The notes under the pieces are model-generated. The model searched no databases and was not told where the DNA came from. It worked only from the letters and a program-made list of their open reading frames with translations. Shown here piece by piece: positions 39,342 to 52,351 of a stretch of DNA of 64,000 nucleotides. This stretch comes from Staphylococcus intermedius NCTC 11048. Its GTDB lineage: Bacteria; Bacillota; Bacilli; Staphylococcales; Staphylococcaceae. The stretch is from assembly GCF_002902385.1 (NCBI RefSeq), contig NZ_PPQH01000040.1, positions 177,848 to 241,847 of the forward strand. The letters run 5' to 3'. The translations under genes and the position numbers were made by a program. Positions within the stretch are counted from its first letter, which is position 1. Each line of letters starts with the position of its first letter.

Positions 39342-40337
39342 ATGTTAACAGGTGGATTAATTACATTTATCGTTATTGCAGTATTAATTGTTGTTGCTTT
39401 ATTGATTCTATTTTCATTTGTGCCAGTTGGATTATGGATTTCTGCATTAGCTGCTGGTGTAAAAGTAGGTATTGGTACATTAGTAGGGATGCGCTTACGT
39501 CGTGTTTCACCGCGTAAAGTCATTGGACCACTCATTAAGGCACATAAAGCGGGCTTACAGTTAACGACTAATCAATTGGAGTCTCACTATTTAGCAGGTG
39601 GGAATGTTGATCGTGTTGTTGATGCGAATATCGCTGCGCAACGTGCCGACATTAATTTACCATTTGAACGTGGAGCTGCGATTGATTTAGCTGGCCGTGA
39701 CGTATTAGAAGCCGTACAAATGTCTGTAAATCCTAAAGTGATCGAAACACCTTTTATTGCAGGTGTTGCAATGAACGGGATTGAAGTAAAAGCAAAAGCA
39801 CGAATCACTGTACGTGCTAACATTTCACGTTTAGTCGGTGGTGCAGGTGAAGATACCATTATTGCCCGTGTAGGTGAAGGGATTGTCTCAACAATTGGTT
39901 CGAGTGAACATCACACGCAAGTTTTAGAAAATCCTGATAATATTTCTAAAACGGTTCTAAGTAAAGGATTAGACTCAGGGACAGCATTTGAGATTTTATC
40001 TATTGATATTGCTGACGTTGATATTAGCAAGAATATTGGTGCTGATTTACAAACAGAACAAGCGATTGCAGATAAAAACATTGCACAAGCGAAAGCTGAA
40101 GAACGTCGTGCGATGGCCGTTGCGCAAGAACAAGAAATGAAAGCGCGCGTACAAGAAATGCATGCGAAAGTTGTCGAAGCGGAAGCACAAGTCCCACTCG
40201 CTTTAGCAGAAGCATTACGTTCTGGTAATATCGGAGTAAAAGATTATTATAATCTAAAAAATATTGAAGCAGATACAGGGATGAGAGAAGCCATTAATAA
40301 AAGCACTCAAAACAACAACTCAACACCTGAACAGTAA
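39342..40337 (+). CDS. floA: Flotillin-like protein FloA
   Basis: 331-residue SPFH/band-7 family scaffold of functional membrane microdomains. N-terminal hydrophobic hairpin (about 5-50), SPFH domain, then an Ala/Glu/Gln-rich coiled coil (about 230-300; [18 protein letters not shown]). In S. aureus FloA organises membrane protein complexes. Operon with the NfeD-like gene and the small coiled-coil gene. RBS AAGGAG. Confidence 0.93.
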   Translation: MLTGGLITFIVIAVLIVVALLILFSFVPVGLWISALAAGVKVGIGTLVGMRLRRVSPRKVIGPLIKAHKAGLQLTTNQLESHYLAGGNVDRVVDANIAAQRADINLPFERGAAIDLAGRDVLEAVQMSVNPKVIETPFIAGVAMNGIEVKAKARITVRANISRLVGGAGEDTIIARVGEGIVSTIGSSEHHTQVLENPDNISKTVLSKGLDSGTAFEILSIDIADVDISKNIGADLQTEQAIADKNIAQAKAEERRAMAVAQEQEMKARVQEMHAKVVEAEAQVPLALAEALRSGNIGVKDYYNLKNIEADTGMREAINKSTQNNNSTPEQ

Positions 40338-40350
40338 TTGAGGTGATTAG

Positions 40351-40965
40351 ATGAGCATTGGAACGATTATATTTATTATCACCATTGCCATTTCTTTATT
40401 TAGTGCAGTTAGTGATAAAAGTCATGAGAAACGCCAAAAACAAAATAAGCCTCAAAATACAAAAGAAAAGGTCGAACCTCAAAAAGGTGGCGGCTTTCTT
40501 GAAAAAATGCAACAAAAACTTGAAGAGTTTGAAAAAGAATTTGCAGATTTTGATGAACCAACCGAACCGTCTGAACCACAACCAACACAAAAACCAAACC
40601 GTGAAAAGACGGTAAGACCTCAACCTACTCAATACGAAAAACAAGCTGAACCGACAAAGCCGAAAGTAAAAGAAAAGCAAGATCAGTCTACAGAAATGCA
40701 ACAGATGTTAGATCAACACATGCGTGAACTTGATCAACAACTTGACAAAGAAAGACAAAAGCGAATTGCACGCATTGAAAGACGTGCCAAAAATATCATT
40801 CAAGATAGCTATTTATCGAATCGTACAAAGCAATTTAAGTTAAAACAATTGTTGGAAGAAAACAATGCAACGACCATCCAACAAGGTGATTTAACATTTT
40901 CCAATAATGAGGTCGTGAATGGTCTGATTTGGTCAGAAGTGTTAAACCGACCAAAGCAATTATAA
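40351..40965 (+). CDS. Membrane-anchored coiled-coil protein of unknown function
   Basis: 204 residues. One N-terminal hydrophobic segment (about 3-20) followed by a very charged, low-complexity region: Lys/Gln-rich (25-45), Glu-rich (50-75), Pro/Thr/Glu repeats (70-115) and a predicted coiled coil (about 118-165, QQMLDQHMRELDQQLDKE). No signal cleavage site or catalytic motif. 13 bases after floA, so likely co-transcribed and possibly a partner of the flotillin scaffold; function not recognised. Confidence 0.8.
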   Translation: MSIGTIIFIITIAISLFSAVSDKSHEKRQKQNKPQNTKEKVEPQKGGGFLEKMQQKLEEFEKEFADFDEPTEPSEPQPTQKPNREKTVRPQPTQYEKQAEPTKPKVKEKQDQSTEMQQMLDQHMRELDQQLDKERQKRIARIERRAKNIIQDSYLSNRTKQFKLKQLLEENNATTIQQGDLTFSNNEVVNGLIWSEVLNRPKQL

Positions 40966-40978
40966 AACTCTCTTTATT

Positions 40979-41036
40979 TGAGACAGGAGATGATTTCAGC
41001 AGATCAGCTGAGATTGTCGCTTGTCTCATTTATTTT
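40979..41036 (+). terminator. Terminator of the nfeD-floA operon
   Basis: TGAGACA (40979-40985) pairs with TGTCTCA (41022-41028); an inner TCAGC/GCTGA stem lies between; ATTTATTTTA follows. Confidence 0.7.
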
Positions 41037-41212
41037 ATCTTTTGCTGTTAAAGTGTAACCAAATTTTGTGCTGAGCAGTATGACATTATGGCAAAATGTA
41101 AATAGCCATTCTCACTTTAAAATGTTAAAATAGATGTTCTATTAAATGATTAAAATGTTATTTTCTAACACAGTATTTGAATGTGAATGATAAGTATTAA
41201 ACGGCTTAAACG

Positions 41213-41221
41213 TGGTATAAT
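41213..41221 (+). promoter_or_regulatory. Extended -10 promoter of the phoH operon
   Basis: TGGTATAAT, about 95 bases before the phoH start; -35 region poorly conserved. Confidence 0.5.
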
Positions 41222-41314
41222 ATGTATGTAGGATTCACAAAATTTGAAACGTATCACACGTTACATTTTGATACATTGATCAATCATAAACAATATGAGC
41301 AAAGGAGTTACTTT

Positions 41315-42259
41315 ATGCCTGAATTGATTCAGATCGACGACATCAACCAAGCACAAGCATTACTAGGGAATAACGATGAACATATTCACCTTGTAGAAGA
41401 AGCTTTTGATGTTGTCATTCATGCCAGAGGACAAGAAGTTGCAGTCAAGGGCGAAAGCGTCAAGGCTGTGACAGAAGCTGAATCTGTGCTTATAAACTTA
41501 TTAAAAGTAATCGAGCAAGGTGCGTCGATTACAGCTAAAGATGTACAAGCTGCAATTAAAATGGCAAAAAATGGACAAATTGAGCATCTCATTGATTTAT
41601 ATGAAGAAGAAATTACAAAAGACGCATTTGGTAAAACGATCCGAGCTAAAACAATGGGACAACGCATGTATATCCATGCGATGAAAAATAACGATTTAGT
41701 GTTCGGTATCGGGCCTGCGGGTACAGGCAAAACATTTTTAGCAGTTGTTTTTGCTGCAAAAGCTTTACGTGCAGGACAGGTGAAACGCCTTGTCTTAACA
41801 CGTCCAGCTGTAGAAGCAGGAGAATCGCTAGGTTTCTTACCAGGGGACTTAAAAGAAAAGGTAGATCCTTATTTACGACCACTTTACGACGGTTTGAATA
41901 CAGTTTTAGGTGCTGAACAAACGGCACGACTTATTGAACGTGGTGTCATTGAAATCGCACCGCTTGCCTATATGCGTGGGAGAACTTTAGATGATGCCTT
42001 TGTGATTTTAGACGAAGCGCAAAATACAACACATGCACAGATGAAGATGTTTTTAACGCGCCTCGGTTTCGGTTCTAAAATGGTCGTCACAGGAGATAAA
42101 ACACAAATCGATTTACCTCGTGGGGTTAAAAGCGGACTCATTGAAGCCGAACAACGCTTGAAAAATATCAAAGGGCTCGCTATTCAACATTTAGACCAAG
42201 CTGATGTGGTGCGTCATCCATTAGTAGGTCAAATCATCAGTAGATATGAGGAGGACTAG
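41315..42259 (+). CDS. phoH: PhoH family ATPase
   Basis: 314 residues. N-terminal KH-like segment, then the P-loop GIGPAGTGKTFLA near 131, Walker B FVILDEAQNTTHAQ near 230. Implicated in RNA metabolism together with YbeY and Era, whose genes follow. The frame runs back to 41222, but ATG 41315 behind AAAGGAG matches the family start. Confidence 0.92.
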   Translation: MPELIQIDDINQAQALLGNNDEHIHLVEEAFDVVIHARGQEVAVKGESVKAVTEAESVLINLLKVIEQGASITAKDVQAAIKMAKNGQIEHLIDLYEEEITKDAFGKTIRAKTMGQRMYIHAMKNNDLVFGIGPAGTGKTFLAVVFAAKALRAGQVKRLVLTRPAVEAGESLGFLPGDLKEKVDPYLRPLYDGLNTVLGAEQTARLIERGVIEIAPLAYMRGRTLDDAFVILDEAQNTTHAQMKMFLTRLGFGSKMVVTGDKTQIDLPRGVKSGLIEAEQRLKNIKGLAIQHLDQADVVRHPLVGQIISRYEED

Positions 42260-42262
42260 TTG

Positions 42263-42724
42263 ATGTTTACAATTGATTTTAGTGATCATACCGATCAAGT
42301 GAAAGACGACTGGTACACACAGATTCGAGAGGTATTAGAATTTGCTAAAACTGAAGAAGGCATTGAAGAAGACGCCGAACTTTCTGTCACATTTGTTGAT
42401 AAAGCTGAGATACAAGAGATCAATCGTGATTACCGTCAAAAAGATAAAGTCACAGATGTGATTTCATTTGCTTTTGAAGAAGACGAAGATATTTTTGAAG
42501 GCATGGATGTGCCACGTGTGTTAGGGGACATTATTATTTGTACTGATGTTGCAGCAGAGCAGGCAGAACAATACGGCCATTCTTTTGAACGCGAACTCGG
42601 CTTTTTGGCACTTCATGGCTTTCTACATTTGTTAGGTTATGATCATATGACAGAAGAAGATGAAAAAGTCATGTTTGGGCGTCAAAAAGACATTTTAAAT
42701 CGATATGGATTGACGAGAGATTAA
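42263..42724 (+). CDS. ybeY: Endoribonuclease YbeY
   Basis: 153 residues; zinc-dependent RNase for 16S rRNA 3' processing and quality control. Metal motif [11 protein letters not shown] near 118. ATG 42263 is 8 bases after AGGAGG; the TTG at 42260 would be too close. Overlaps dgkA by one base. Confidence 0.93.
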   Translation: MFTIDFSDHTDQVKDDWYTQIREVLEFAKTEEGIEEDAELSVTFVDKAEIQEINRDYRQKDKVTDVISFAFEEDEDIFEGMDVPRVLGDIIICTDVAAEQAEQYGHSFERELGFLALHGFLHLLGYDHMTEEDEKVMFGRQKDILNRYGLTRD

Positions 42725-43071
42725 TGTTAGATCGTTTTAAATATGCCCTTCAAGGCGGTCGTACGATCTTAACAAAGGATCGAAACTTTTTATATCATCT
42801 GATGACTGCACTCGTGGTTTTCATTTTAGGATGGGTGTTCTCATTAAGTGCAATAGAATGGCTCTTCATCATTTTAGCAATATTTCTTGTTATCATAACG
42901 GAAGCGATTAATACTGCAATCGAATATGCTGTGGATTTAGCAACTCAAGATTTTCACGTATTAGCGAAGCATGCTAAAGATGTGGCAGCATTGAGTGTTT
43001 TACTTGCATCGCTCTTTGCGTTTATTGTTGGATGTATCATTTTTATACCGAAATGCGTTTCAATTTTATAA
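42724..43071 (+). CDS. dgkA: Diacylglycerol/undecaprenol kinase family protein
   Basis: 115 residues, three transmembrane helices (about 22-42, 45-60, 90-113). The family motif EAINTAIEYAVDLAT near 59 is present. In Gram-positive bacteria this enzyme phosphorylates undecaprenol for cell-wall lipid carrier recycling. Start on the ybeY stop. Confidence 0.9.
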   Translation: MLDRFKYALQGGRTILTKDRNFLYHLMTALVVFILGWVFSLSAIEWLFIILAIFLVIITEAINTAIEYAVDLATQDFHVLAKHAKDVAALSVLLASLFAFIVGCIIFIPKCVSIL

Positions 43072-43086
43072 GAGGAGAAGATTAAT

Positions 43087-43494
43087 ATGGGCTATACAGA
43101 AAAACACTACACAGAAGTTAGAAAAGCACAACAAAAAGCTTATGCACCATACAGTCAATTCAAAGTTGGCGCATACCTAATCACGAAAGATGGTCAAACA
43201 TTTCATGGCGCTAATGTCGAAAACGCAGCTTATCCATCATCTATTTGTGCAGAACGTTCCGCATTAGTGGCTGCAATTTCACAAGGGTATCGTCCAGGTG
43301 ATTTTGAATCCATCACAATTACAGTGGATAGTCCTGAGCTTGCATCACCATGCGGTCCATGTCGCCAGGTGATTAAAGAACTATGTGATGACGATATGCC
43401 TGTTTATATGACGAATCAAACTGGTGAAATGCGTGAAGCGACTGTAGCCGAACTCTTACCATATGGATTTTCAGGAAAGGATTTAGATTTATGA
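43087..43494 (+). CDS. cdd: Cytidine deaminase
   Basis: 135 residues; deaminates cytidine and deoxycytidine in pyrimidine salvage. Zinc site CAERSA near 55 and PCGPCRQV near 88. RBS AGAGGAG. Overlaps era by 4 bases. Confidence 0.95.
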   Translation: MGYTEKHYTEVRKAQQKAYAPYSQFKVGAYLITKDGQTFHGANVENAAYPSSICAERSALVAAISQGYRPGDFESITITVDSPELASPCGPCRQVIKELCDDDMPVYMTNQTGEMREATVAELLPYGFSGKDLDL

Positions 43495-44387
43495 GTGAAT
43501 ATAAGTCAGGATTTGTGACAATTATCGGACGACCAAACGTAGGAAAATCGACATTTGTTAATCGTGTCATTGGTCACAAAATCGCGATTATGTCTGATAA
43601 AGCGCAAACGACTCGAAATAAAATACAAGGTGTGATGACGCAATCAGATGCACAGATTGTCTTTTTAGATACACCAGGTATTCATAAACCAAAACATAAG
43701 TTAGGCGATTATATGATGAAAGTTGCTAAAAATACGCTTTCTGAAATCGATGCGGTGATGTTTATGGTCAATGTCAACGAGGAGATTGGTCGCGGTGATG
43801 AATACATTATGGAAATGTTAAAAACGGTTAAAACACCTGTCTTTTTAGTACTGAACAAAATTGATCTAGTGCATCCGGATGCTTTGATGCCAAGAATTGA
43901 GCAATACCAAAGTTATATGGATTTTGCAGAAATTATTCCAATCTCTGCTTTAGAAGGCCATAATGTGGATCATTTCATTAATGTTTTAAAATCGTATTTA
44001 CCTGAGGGTCCGCAATATTATCCAGATGGTCAAATTTCAGATCATCCTGAGCAATTTGTAGTGAGTGAATTGATTCGCGAAAAGATTTTACAAACAACAA
44101 GTGAAGAAATCCCACATGCTATCGGTGTAAATGTTGAACGTATGACCCAAGAATCCGAAGATCGTGTGCATATTGAAGCAGTCATATACGTAGAGCGTGA
44201 TTCACAAAAAGGTATCGTCATAGGTAAAGGCGGTAAAAAGCTCAAAGAAGTCGGCAAACGTGCGCGCATGGACATTGAACATTTATTAGGTTCTAAAGTT
44301 TATTTAGATTTATGGGTGAAAGTTCAAAAAGATTGGCGCAATAAATCGAGCTTTATTAAGCAAATGGGCTATGTAGAAGATGAATAA
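43491..44387 (+). CDS. era: GTPase Era
   Basis: 298 residues; binds 16S rRNA 3' end during 30S assembly. GRPNVGKS near 13 (G1), DTPGIH near 61 (G3), NKIDLV near 123 (G4), and a C-terminal KH domain with [13 protein letters not shown] near 244. In cluster phoH-ybeY-dgkA-cdd-era-recO, the usual Bacillales order. Confidence 0.96.
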   Translation: MSEYKSGFVTIIGRPNVGKSTFVNRVIGHKIAIMSDKAQTTRNKIQGVMTQSDAQIVFLDTPGIHKPKHKLGDYMMKVAKNTLSEIDAVMFMVNVNEEIGRGDEYIMEMLKTVKTPVFLVLNKIDLVHPDALMPRIEQYQSYMDFAEIIPISALEGHNVDHFINVLKSYLPEGPQYYPDGQISDHPEQFVVSELIREKILQTTSEEIPHAIGVNVERMTQESEDRVHIEAVIYVERDSQKGIVIGKGGKKLKEVGKRARMDIEHLLGSKVYLDLWVKVQKDWRNKSSFIKQMGYVEDE

Positions 44388-44411
44388 TCGTTAATTAGAG
44401 GTGGTGATGAA

Positions 44412-45182
44412 GTGCTTGTGAAACAAAAAGGCATCATTATAAAAGCAGTTGATTATGGTGAGTCTGACAAAATCATTACCATCTTAAATGAGCACGGGGC
44501 CAAGGTGCCATTAATGGTACGTCGCGCTAAAAAGGTCAAATCCGGCTTGCAAGCAACAACGCAAATCTTTGTCCAAGGTTTGTTTATTTATAATCAATGG
44601 AAAGGGATGGGGACGCTCACTTCTGTCGACGTCCTCAATCTCAATTATGAACTCCGCCAAGACATTTTTGCACATAGTTATGCGAGTTTGTGTTTGGAAA
44701 CAGTTGATCGTGCGATGGAAGCAGATGAAATCAATCCAGGTATGTATCAGTTATTGAATTTTTCTTTTGAGCGTCTTCAAGAGGGTGTTTCACCTCAACT
44801 TATTGCAAATATTGTCATGTTAAAATGTATGCCACGCTTTGGTTTTGATATTGATTTATCAAAATGTGTGCTGACTGACACTACCAATCCAGCACAGCTG
44901 ACACATTTTAGTTTTAAATATGACGGTATTATCGCATCGGAAGTCACATATCGTGATCCTCATGCATTGCCTTTATCGAATAAAACGATTTATTTAACCT
45001 ATGTATTAAAAGATTTGCCATTAGGAAAAATCAAATCGTTACGAATTCAAGATGGAATTGTAGAGGAAATGTCGAAGTTCATTTTGCTGTTGTACAAAGA
45101 ATATGCAGGTATGTATTTTAAAAGCCAACGCTTGATTAATCAGTTGAACCGGTTACAAGTGACCGATTTAGCGGAAGATTGA
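44412..45182 (+). CDS. recO: DNA repair protein RecO
   Basis: 256 residues; OB-fold N-terminus MLVKQKGIIIKAVDYGESD, helical C-terminal part. Loads RecA on single-stranded DNA with RecF/RecR. The cysteine zinc motif of some RecO proteins is incomplete here (CMPRFGFD only). Start is GTG 44412, 6 bases after GAGGTGG. Confidence 0.92.
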   Translation: MLVKQKGIIIKAVDYGESDKIITILNEHGAKVPLMVRRAKKVKSGLQATTQIFVQGLFIYNQWKGMGTLTSVDVLNLNYELRQDIFAHSYASLCLETVDRAMEADEINPGMYQLLNFSFERLQEGVSPQLIANIVMLKCMPRFGFDIDLSKCVLTDTTNPAQLTHFSFKYDGIIASEVTYRDPHALPLSNKTIYLTYVLKDLPLGKIKSLRIQDGIVEEMSKFILLLYKEYAGMYFKSQRLINQLNRLQVTDLAED

Positions 45183-45202
45183 AATGTTCCAACGATCACT
45201 AT

Positions 45203-45252
45203 AAAAAACCCTCGTCCGATGATACAACTCATATATCGGACGAGGGTTTTTA
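45203..45252. terminator. Bidirectional terminator between recO and glyS
   Basis: AAAACCCTCGTCCGAT pairs with ATCGGACGAGGGTTTT, flanked by A's and T's on both sides; serves the convergent genes recO and glyS. Confidence 0.92.
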
Positions 45253-45261
45253 TAAAGTTGA

Positions 45262-46656
45262 TTAGAATTTCACTTTTTCTGCTAAAAATGCATTGAGTTC
45301 GCTAATAGGCATACGGACTTGTTCCATTGAGTCACGGTCACGTACAGTGACTTGTTGATCTTCTAATGAATCAAAGTCAAATGTAATACAGTATGGTGTA
45401 CCGATTTCGTCTTGACGGCGGTAACGTTTACCAATAGATTGTGATTCGTCAAAATCGACTACAAAATCTTCACTGAGCTGTTCGTATACTTTAATTGCAT
45501 CCGCTGATAATTTTTTACTTAATGGTAATACAGCTGCTTTATAAGGTGCAATGGCAGGGTGGAAGTGAAGCACCGTACGTGCATCTTTGCTTCCTTCAAC
45601 ACCTTCTTCATCATAGGCATCACATAAAAATGCTAATGTTACACGGTCTGCCCCTAATGATGGCTCGATACAATACGGAATATACTTTTCATTCGTTTCA
45701 GGATCATGATAGCTGAAATCTTCTCCAGAATGCTCACTATGTTTTTTCAAGTCAAAGTCTGTACGACTCGCGATACCCCATAGTTCACCCCAACCGAATG
45801 GGAAGCGATATTCGATATCTGTTGTTGCATTGGAGTAGTGAGACAATTCATCTTCATCATGATCACGTAAACGCGTATTTTCTTTGTTAAGACCTAAACT
45901 TTCAAGCCAATTTGCCGCAAAGTCTTTCCAGTAGTTTTGCCATTCAATTTCTGTACCTGGTTTACAGAAGAATTCAAGTTCCATTTGTTCGAATTCACGT
46001 GTACGGAAAATGAAGTTACCTGGTGTGATTTCGTTACGGAATGATTTACCAATTTGACCGATACCAAATGGTAATTTTTTACGCATAGAACGTTGAACAT
46101 TTTTGTAGTTCACGAAAATACCTTGCGCTGTTTCTGGACGTAAAAAGATTTCGTTAGTAGAATCTTCAGTAACACCTTGGAATGTTTTGAACATTAAGTT
46201 GAACTGACGGATGTCTGTCCAATTTGCAGTACCACTGACAGGACAAGTAATGCCTTCTTCGTCAATAATACGTTTCATTTCATCAAAACTTAAACCATCC
46301 GCGATAAAGTTTTCGTCACCTTTCACGTTCGCCATATAATCTTCAATCAACTTGTCCGCACGATAACGAATTTTACTGTCTTTGTTATCAATCATTGGAT
46401 CGTTGAAGTTACCTAAATGACCAGATGCTTCCCAAGTTTTAGGATTCATTAAAATAGCAGCATCTAATCCCACGTTATATGGAGATTGTGTGATGAATTT
46501 TTTCCACCATGCTTTTTTTACATTGTTTTTAAGTTCAACACCTAGTGGACCGTAATCCCATGTGTTTGCTAAACCACCATAAATTTCACTGCCAGGAAAT
46601 ACAAACCCTCTGTGCTTAGCCAGTTGTACAATCGTATCCATGTTTTTCTTTTCCAT
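45262..46656 (-). CDS. glyS: Glycine-tRNA ligase (dimeric class II)
   Basis: 464 residues, the single-chain GlyRS form of Firmicutes and eukaryotes. Class II motifs: [19 protein letters not shown] near 209 (motif 2) and [14 protein letters not shown] near 354 (motif 3); C-terminal anticodon-binding domain from about 375. AAGGAG sets the start. Reverse strand, controlled by a glycine T-box upstream. Confidence 0.96.
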   Translation of the reverse strand: MEKKNMDTIVQLAKHRGFVFPGSEIYGGLANTWDYGPLGVELKNNVKKAWWKKFITQSPYNVGLDAAILMNPKTWEASGHLGNFNDPMIDNKDSKIRYRADKLIEDYMANVKGDENFIADGLSFDEMKRIIDEEGITCPVSGTANWTDIRQFNLMFKTFQGVTEDSTNEIFLRPETAQGIFVNYKNVQRSMRKKLPFGIGQIGKSFRNEITPGNFIFRTREFEQMELEFFCKPGTEIEWQNYWKDFAANWLESLGLNKENTRLRDHDEDELSHYSNATTDIEYRFPFGWGELWGIASRTDFDLKKHSEHSGEDFSYHDPETNEKYIPYCIEPSLGADRVTLAFLCDAYDEEGVEGSKDARTVLHFHPAIAPYKAAVLPLSKKLSADAIKVYEQLSEDFVVDFDESQSIGKRYRRQDEIGTPYCITFDFDSLEDQQVTVRDRDSMEQVRMPISELNAFLAEKVKF

Positions 46657-46679
46657 ATTTTACACTCCTTAAAAATTAA

Positions 46680-46855
46680 AAAAATCCCAAGCCAAAGAAT
46701 AAACTTTGCCTTGGGACGAATTATTAGAATAATCCGCGGTTCCACCCAAATTAGTGTAGCCACTCACTTTTATTTAAATTAATTGTTTCGCCAATTCAAA
46801 GTGTTAAGCTTTCACCGTCCTTAACTCGCTTTAATTTTAATTTTAAATTATACGA
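46680..46855 (-). promoter_or_regulatory. T-box riboswitch (glycine) upstream of glyS
   Basis: Read on the reverse strand: an apical stem GTTAAG/CTTAAC closing a loop with GGTG, then TTGAATT-GGC-G with the glycine specifier GGC at 46790-46792, then the T-box GGGTGGAACCGCGG (46734-46747), then a terminator stem (CCCAAGGCAAAG with CTTTGGCTTGGG) and a T run. Distal leader features are partly inferred. Confidence 0.92.
46681..46720 (-). terminator. Regulated terminator of the glyS T-box
   Basis: On the reverse strand TCCCAAGGCAAAG pairs with CTTTGGCTTGGGA, followed by a run of seven T's, 20-30 bases before the glyS ribosome site. Confidence 0.88.
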
Positions 46856-47146
46856 AAAAGAAAGGCAAGGAAAAACATAATTGTCTGATAATCCATAACA
46901 AGTTATAATGGAAAATGTATTCAATAAATAGATGCATTTGATTGACGCCTGACGATGAATGTTGATTTTCAATAGCTATCGTGTTAAATCGTTATGCGAA
47001 AGGATTGAAATTAAAATGCAGTCAGTTCGAGTAACAAATCATAATACGAGATGTAAAAAATATAGTGCTAATATGAAAAAGGGGGCACTTCTGCTATTTA
47101 ATTAGCATAACCACTTTAATAAGTTGGTTTTAAATAGACAGAGACT

Positions 47147-47770
47147 CTGATAGAACTCAATCCAAGACAAGAACATATTGTTGAAATAGTCAAATCTGAT
47201 GGACCCATTACCGGAGAAAAAATTGCTGAACAATTGAATTTAACACGTGCAACATTACGACCAGATCTTGCTATTTTAACGATGGCAGGATTTCTAGAGG
47301 CAAGACCGCGCGTCGGTTATTTTTATTCCGGTAAATCAAGTTCGCAACTTTTGACCGAAAAATTCAAAAAATATATTGTTAAAGACTACCAATCTCAGCC
47401 CGTCATTTTAAGAAGTAATGTAACCGTTTATGAAGCAATCTGCTCTATTTTTATTGAAGATGTAGGTACATTGTTTATCGTAAATGAAGAAAATGAACTC
47501 GTTGGCGTATGCTCTAGAAAAGATTTGCTCAGAGCGTCGATGGCAGGTCAAGATATTCATACGATGCCCGTCAATATTATTATGACGCGTATGCCCAATA
47601 TTGTTTTACTTAGAGAGAACGATCTTGTGCTTTATGCTGCAAGGCAAATGATTCTTAAAGAAATCGACTCAATACCTATTGTAAGAGAAAAAGATAACGG
47701 CAAATTTGAAGTCACTGGCCGTATCTCCAAAACGACGATTACAAAATTATTTGTATCGTTGTTCGATTAG
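47147..47770 (+). CDS. ccpN: CcpN-type catabolite repressor (start codon uncertain)
   Basis: HTH plus two CBS domains; in B. subtilis CcpN represses gluconeogenic genes during growth on glucose. Homology to the family N-terminus (IELN-RQ...GPITG-IAEQLNLTRATLRPDLA) begins near 47147, but the frame has no ATG, GTG or TTG before TTG 47234, which would remove half of the HTH. A TAG at 47135-47137 closes the frame. CTG at 47147 (one change from ATG) or ATA at 47150 are the only plausible starts; no good ribosome site. From CTG the protein is 207 residues, near the family length. CBS domains at about 80-205. ppsR follows by 14 bases. Confidence 0.8.
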   Translation: MIELNPRQEHIVEIVKSDGPITGEKIAEQLNLTRATLRPDLAILTMAGFLEARPRVGYFYSGKSSSQLLTEKFKKYIVKDYQSQPVILRSNVTVYEAICSIFIEDVGTLFIVNEENELVGVCSRKDLLRASMAGQDIHTMPVNIIMTRMPNIVLLRENDLVLYAARQMILKEIDSIPIVREKDNGKFEVTGRISKTTITKLFVSLFD

Positions 47771-47784
47771 TAGGAGGATAATCT

Positions 47785-48612
47785 ATGACGAATGTAAAAA
47801 TCATTATTGCTTCTGATTCAGTCGGGGAAACTGCTGAATTAGTCGCAAAAGCGTGTATGTCTCAATTTAATTATAGCGATTGTTCAAATCATATTCTTCG
47901 CTATCCTTATATTGAAACCAAAGAAAATATAGATGAAGTCATAGCGGTAGCTAGAGAAGTAGACTCTATTATTATCTATACACTTGTACGACCAGATATT
48001 AGAGCGTATATCCAAGAAAACATTGACAACTATGGCCTCAAGTCTGTTGACGTCATGGGACCAATGCTGAATGTTATGGAAGATACATTCCATAAAAAGC
48101 CACTGAATGAGCCGGGTGTCGTTCATAAATTAGACGAAGATTACTTTAAAAAGATTGAAGCAATGGAATTTGCAGTAAAATATGATGACTGTAAAGATCC
48201 AAAAGGTTTACCCAAAGCGGATATCGTACTTATCGGTATCTCCCGTACATCAAAAACACCTATCTCTCAATATTTAGCGCATAAACGTTATAAAGTAATG
48301 AATGTGCCAATTGTACCCGAAGTGACGCCACCAGAGGCATTATTTGAAGTGGATCCGAAAAAGTGTGTGGCACTTAAAATTAATTCAGATAAATTAAACG
48401 CAATTCGAAAAGAGCGATTAAAGCAGCTCGGTTTATCTGATTCCGCACGTTATGCAACTGATCAACGGATTGCTGAAGAGTTAACGTATTTCAATCAAAT
48501 TGTTGAACGTATTGGTTGTCCAGTGTTAGATGTTTCCAACAAAGCGATTGAGGAAACAGCGAATAATATCATTCAAATCATTGAGCATAATCATTCCTTT
48601 ACGAGTGAATAA
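47785..48612 (+). CDS. ppsR: Pyruvate, phosphate dikinase regulatory protein (kinase/pyrophosphorylase)
   Basis: 275 residues, DUF299 family. Bifunctional ADP-dependent kinase and phosphate-dependent pyrophosphorylase that switches PPDK or PEP synthase off and on. The P-loop-like GISRTSKTP lies near 151. Sits behind ccpN, as yqfL in B. subtilis, where both act in control of gluconeogenesis. RBS TAGGAGGA. The target dikinase gene is not in this window. Confidence 0.9.
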   Translation: MTNVKIIIASDSVGETAELVAKACMSQFNYSDCSNHILRYPYIETKENIDEVIAVAREVDSIIIYTLVRPDIRAYIQENIDNYGLKSVDVMGPMLNVMEDTFHKKPLNEPGVVHKLDEDYFKKIEAMEFAVKYDDCKDPKGLPKADIVLIGISRTSKTPISQYLAHKRYKVMNVPIVPEVTPPEALFEVDPKKCVALKINSDKLNAIRKERLKQLGLSDSARYATDQRIAEELTYFNQIVERIGCPVLDVSNKAIEETANNIIQIIEHNHSFTSE

Positions 48613-48623
48613 ATTGTATAATG

Positions 48624-48651
48624 TTACAACTGTATAAATTGTATCTATAAC
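48624..48651 (+). promoter_or_regulatory. Promoter of dnaG-rpoD
   Basis: TTACAA and TATAAC with 16 bases between, about 30 bases before the dnaG start. Confidence 0.45.
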
Positions 48652-48682
48652 AAAGAGATGAATGGTAATACAAGGTGATGAC

Positions 48683-51597
<2,915 letters not shown>

Positions 51598-51605
51598 TAC
51601 AAAAG

Positions 51606-51645
51606 AAAGGGATGGCGACAGAGGATGTCCCATTCCTTTTTATTT
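51606..51645 (+). terminator. Terminator after rpoD
   Basis: AAAGGGATGG pairs with CCATTCCTTT (one G-U) and is followed by TTATTTT. Confidence 0.75.
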
Positions 51646-51673
51646 TGATTTTAATAAATGAAGGAGAAACATG

Positions 51674-52351
51674 ATGATTCCTATTAATAAACGATTGGAT
51701 AAAGTAAGCGAATATATCCAAGGTGAGGTGCTTGCAGACATCGGTTCTGACCATGCGTTTTTGCCCATTTATTGTATTCAAAATGGGACCATTCAACGTG
51801 CCATTGCTGGTGAAGTCATTAAAGGGCCCTATGAGTCTGCACTCAAGAATGTCACGACACATGGCTTTCAACAACAAATCGATGTCCGCTTAGGTAATGG
51901 CTTGACGATATTACAACCGACAGACAGTGTGGATACTGTCACAATTTGTGGTATGGGTGGTCCGCTTATTACACGCATTTTGACTGAGGGTATCACACAT
52001 ATTCCAAATCAGCCGAGATTAGTTCTTCAATCGAATATTCAAAGTGAACCGATTCGTCGCTTTTTACAACAACACGGCTATTGCATAACAACTGAAGCGT
52101 TAGTGAAAGAACGCGCACATATTTATGAAATTATCGTGGCTGATCCTGGCAATATGGAATTATCTGACAGAGATTTTAAATTTGGCCCGTTTTTACACCC
52201 AAAACCGAATACATTATTTGTAGAAAAATGGGAACGTGAATTAGAAGCATTAGCAGATATTAAACAACAACTAGATCCTGAAAAACATCATCATCGTTAT
52301 CGTGAAATTGAAACTCAAGAAAACGACATTAAAGAGGTGTTATCACAGTGA
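51674..52351 (+). CDS. trmK: tRNA (adenine-22-N1)-methyltransferase
   Basis: 225 residues, TrmK family; methylates A22 in the D-loop of some tRNAs. DIGSDHAFLP near 24 and the NPPF-like catalytic-region ICGMGGPLI near 93 are family motifs. Two adjacent ATGs (51671, 51674); the second has better spacing from AAGGAG. Overlaps nif3 by 4 bases. Follows rpoD as in other Bacillales. Confidence 0.92.
   Translation: MIPINKRLDKVSEYIQGEVLADIGSDHAFLPIYCIQNGTIQRAIAGEVIKGPYESALKNVTTHGFQQQIDVRLGNGLTILQPTDSVDTVTICGMGGPLITRILTEGITHIPNQPRLVLQSNIQSEPIRRFLQQHGYCITTEALVKERAHIYEIIVADPGNMELSDRDFKFGPFLHPKPNTLFVEKWERELEALADIKQQLDPEKHHHRYREIETQENDIKEVLSQ

Larger units (their letters stand above)
40966..41314 (+). other. 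Intergenic region before phoH
   Basis: 349 bases with a terminator at the left (40979-41036), AT-rich sequence with no recognised signal in the middle, and the phoH promoter at the right (41213-41221). Confidence 0.65.
46657..47146. other. Divergent region between glyS and ccpN
   Basis: 490 bases. The left 200 bases are the glyS T-box leader (reverse). The rest is AT-rich; it contains a small hairpin with a T run (47109-47131) immediately before the ccpN reading frame. No clear ccpN promoter or ribosome site is seen. Confidence 0.65.

Noticed and set aside
46680..46855. glyS T-box with a truncated stem I
   Set aside because: A TATAAT-like sequence near 46847 suggested a very short leader, but the apical loop and specifier are present and the distal strand may extend upstream; the fold cannot be decided by eye.
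47080..47112. Ten-codon leader peptide before ccpN
   Set aside because: ATG at 47080 opens a short frame ending before the hairpin, but it has no ribosome site and no codon pattern suggestive of attenuation.
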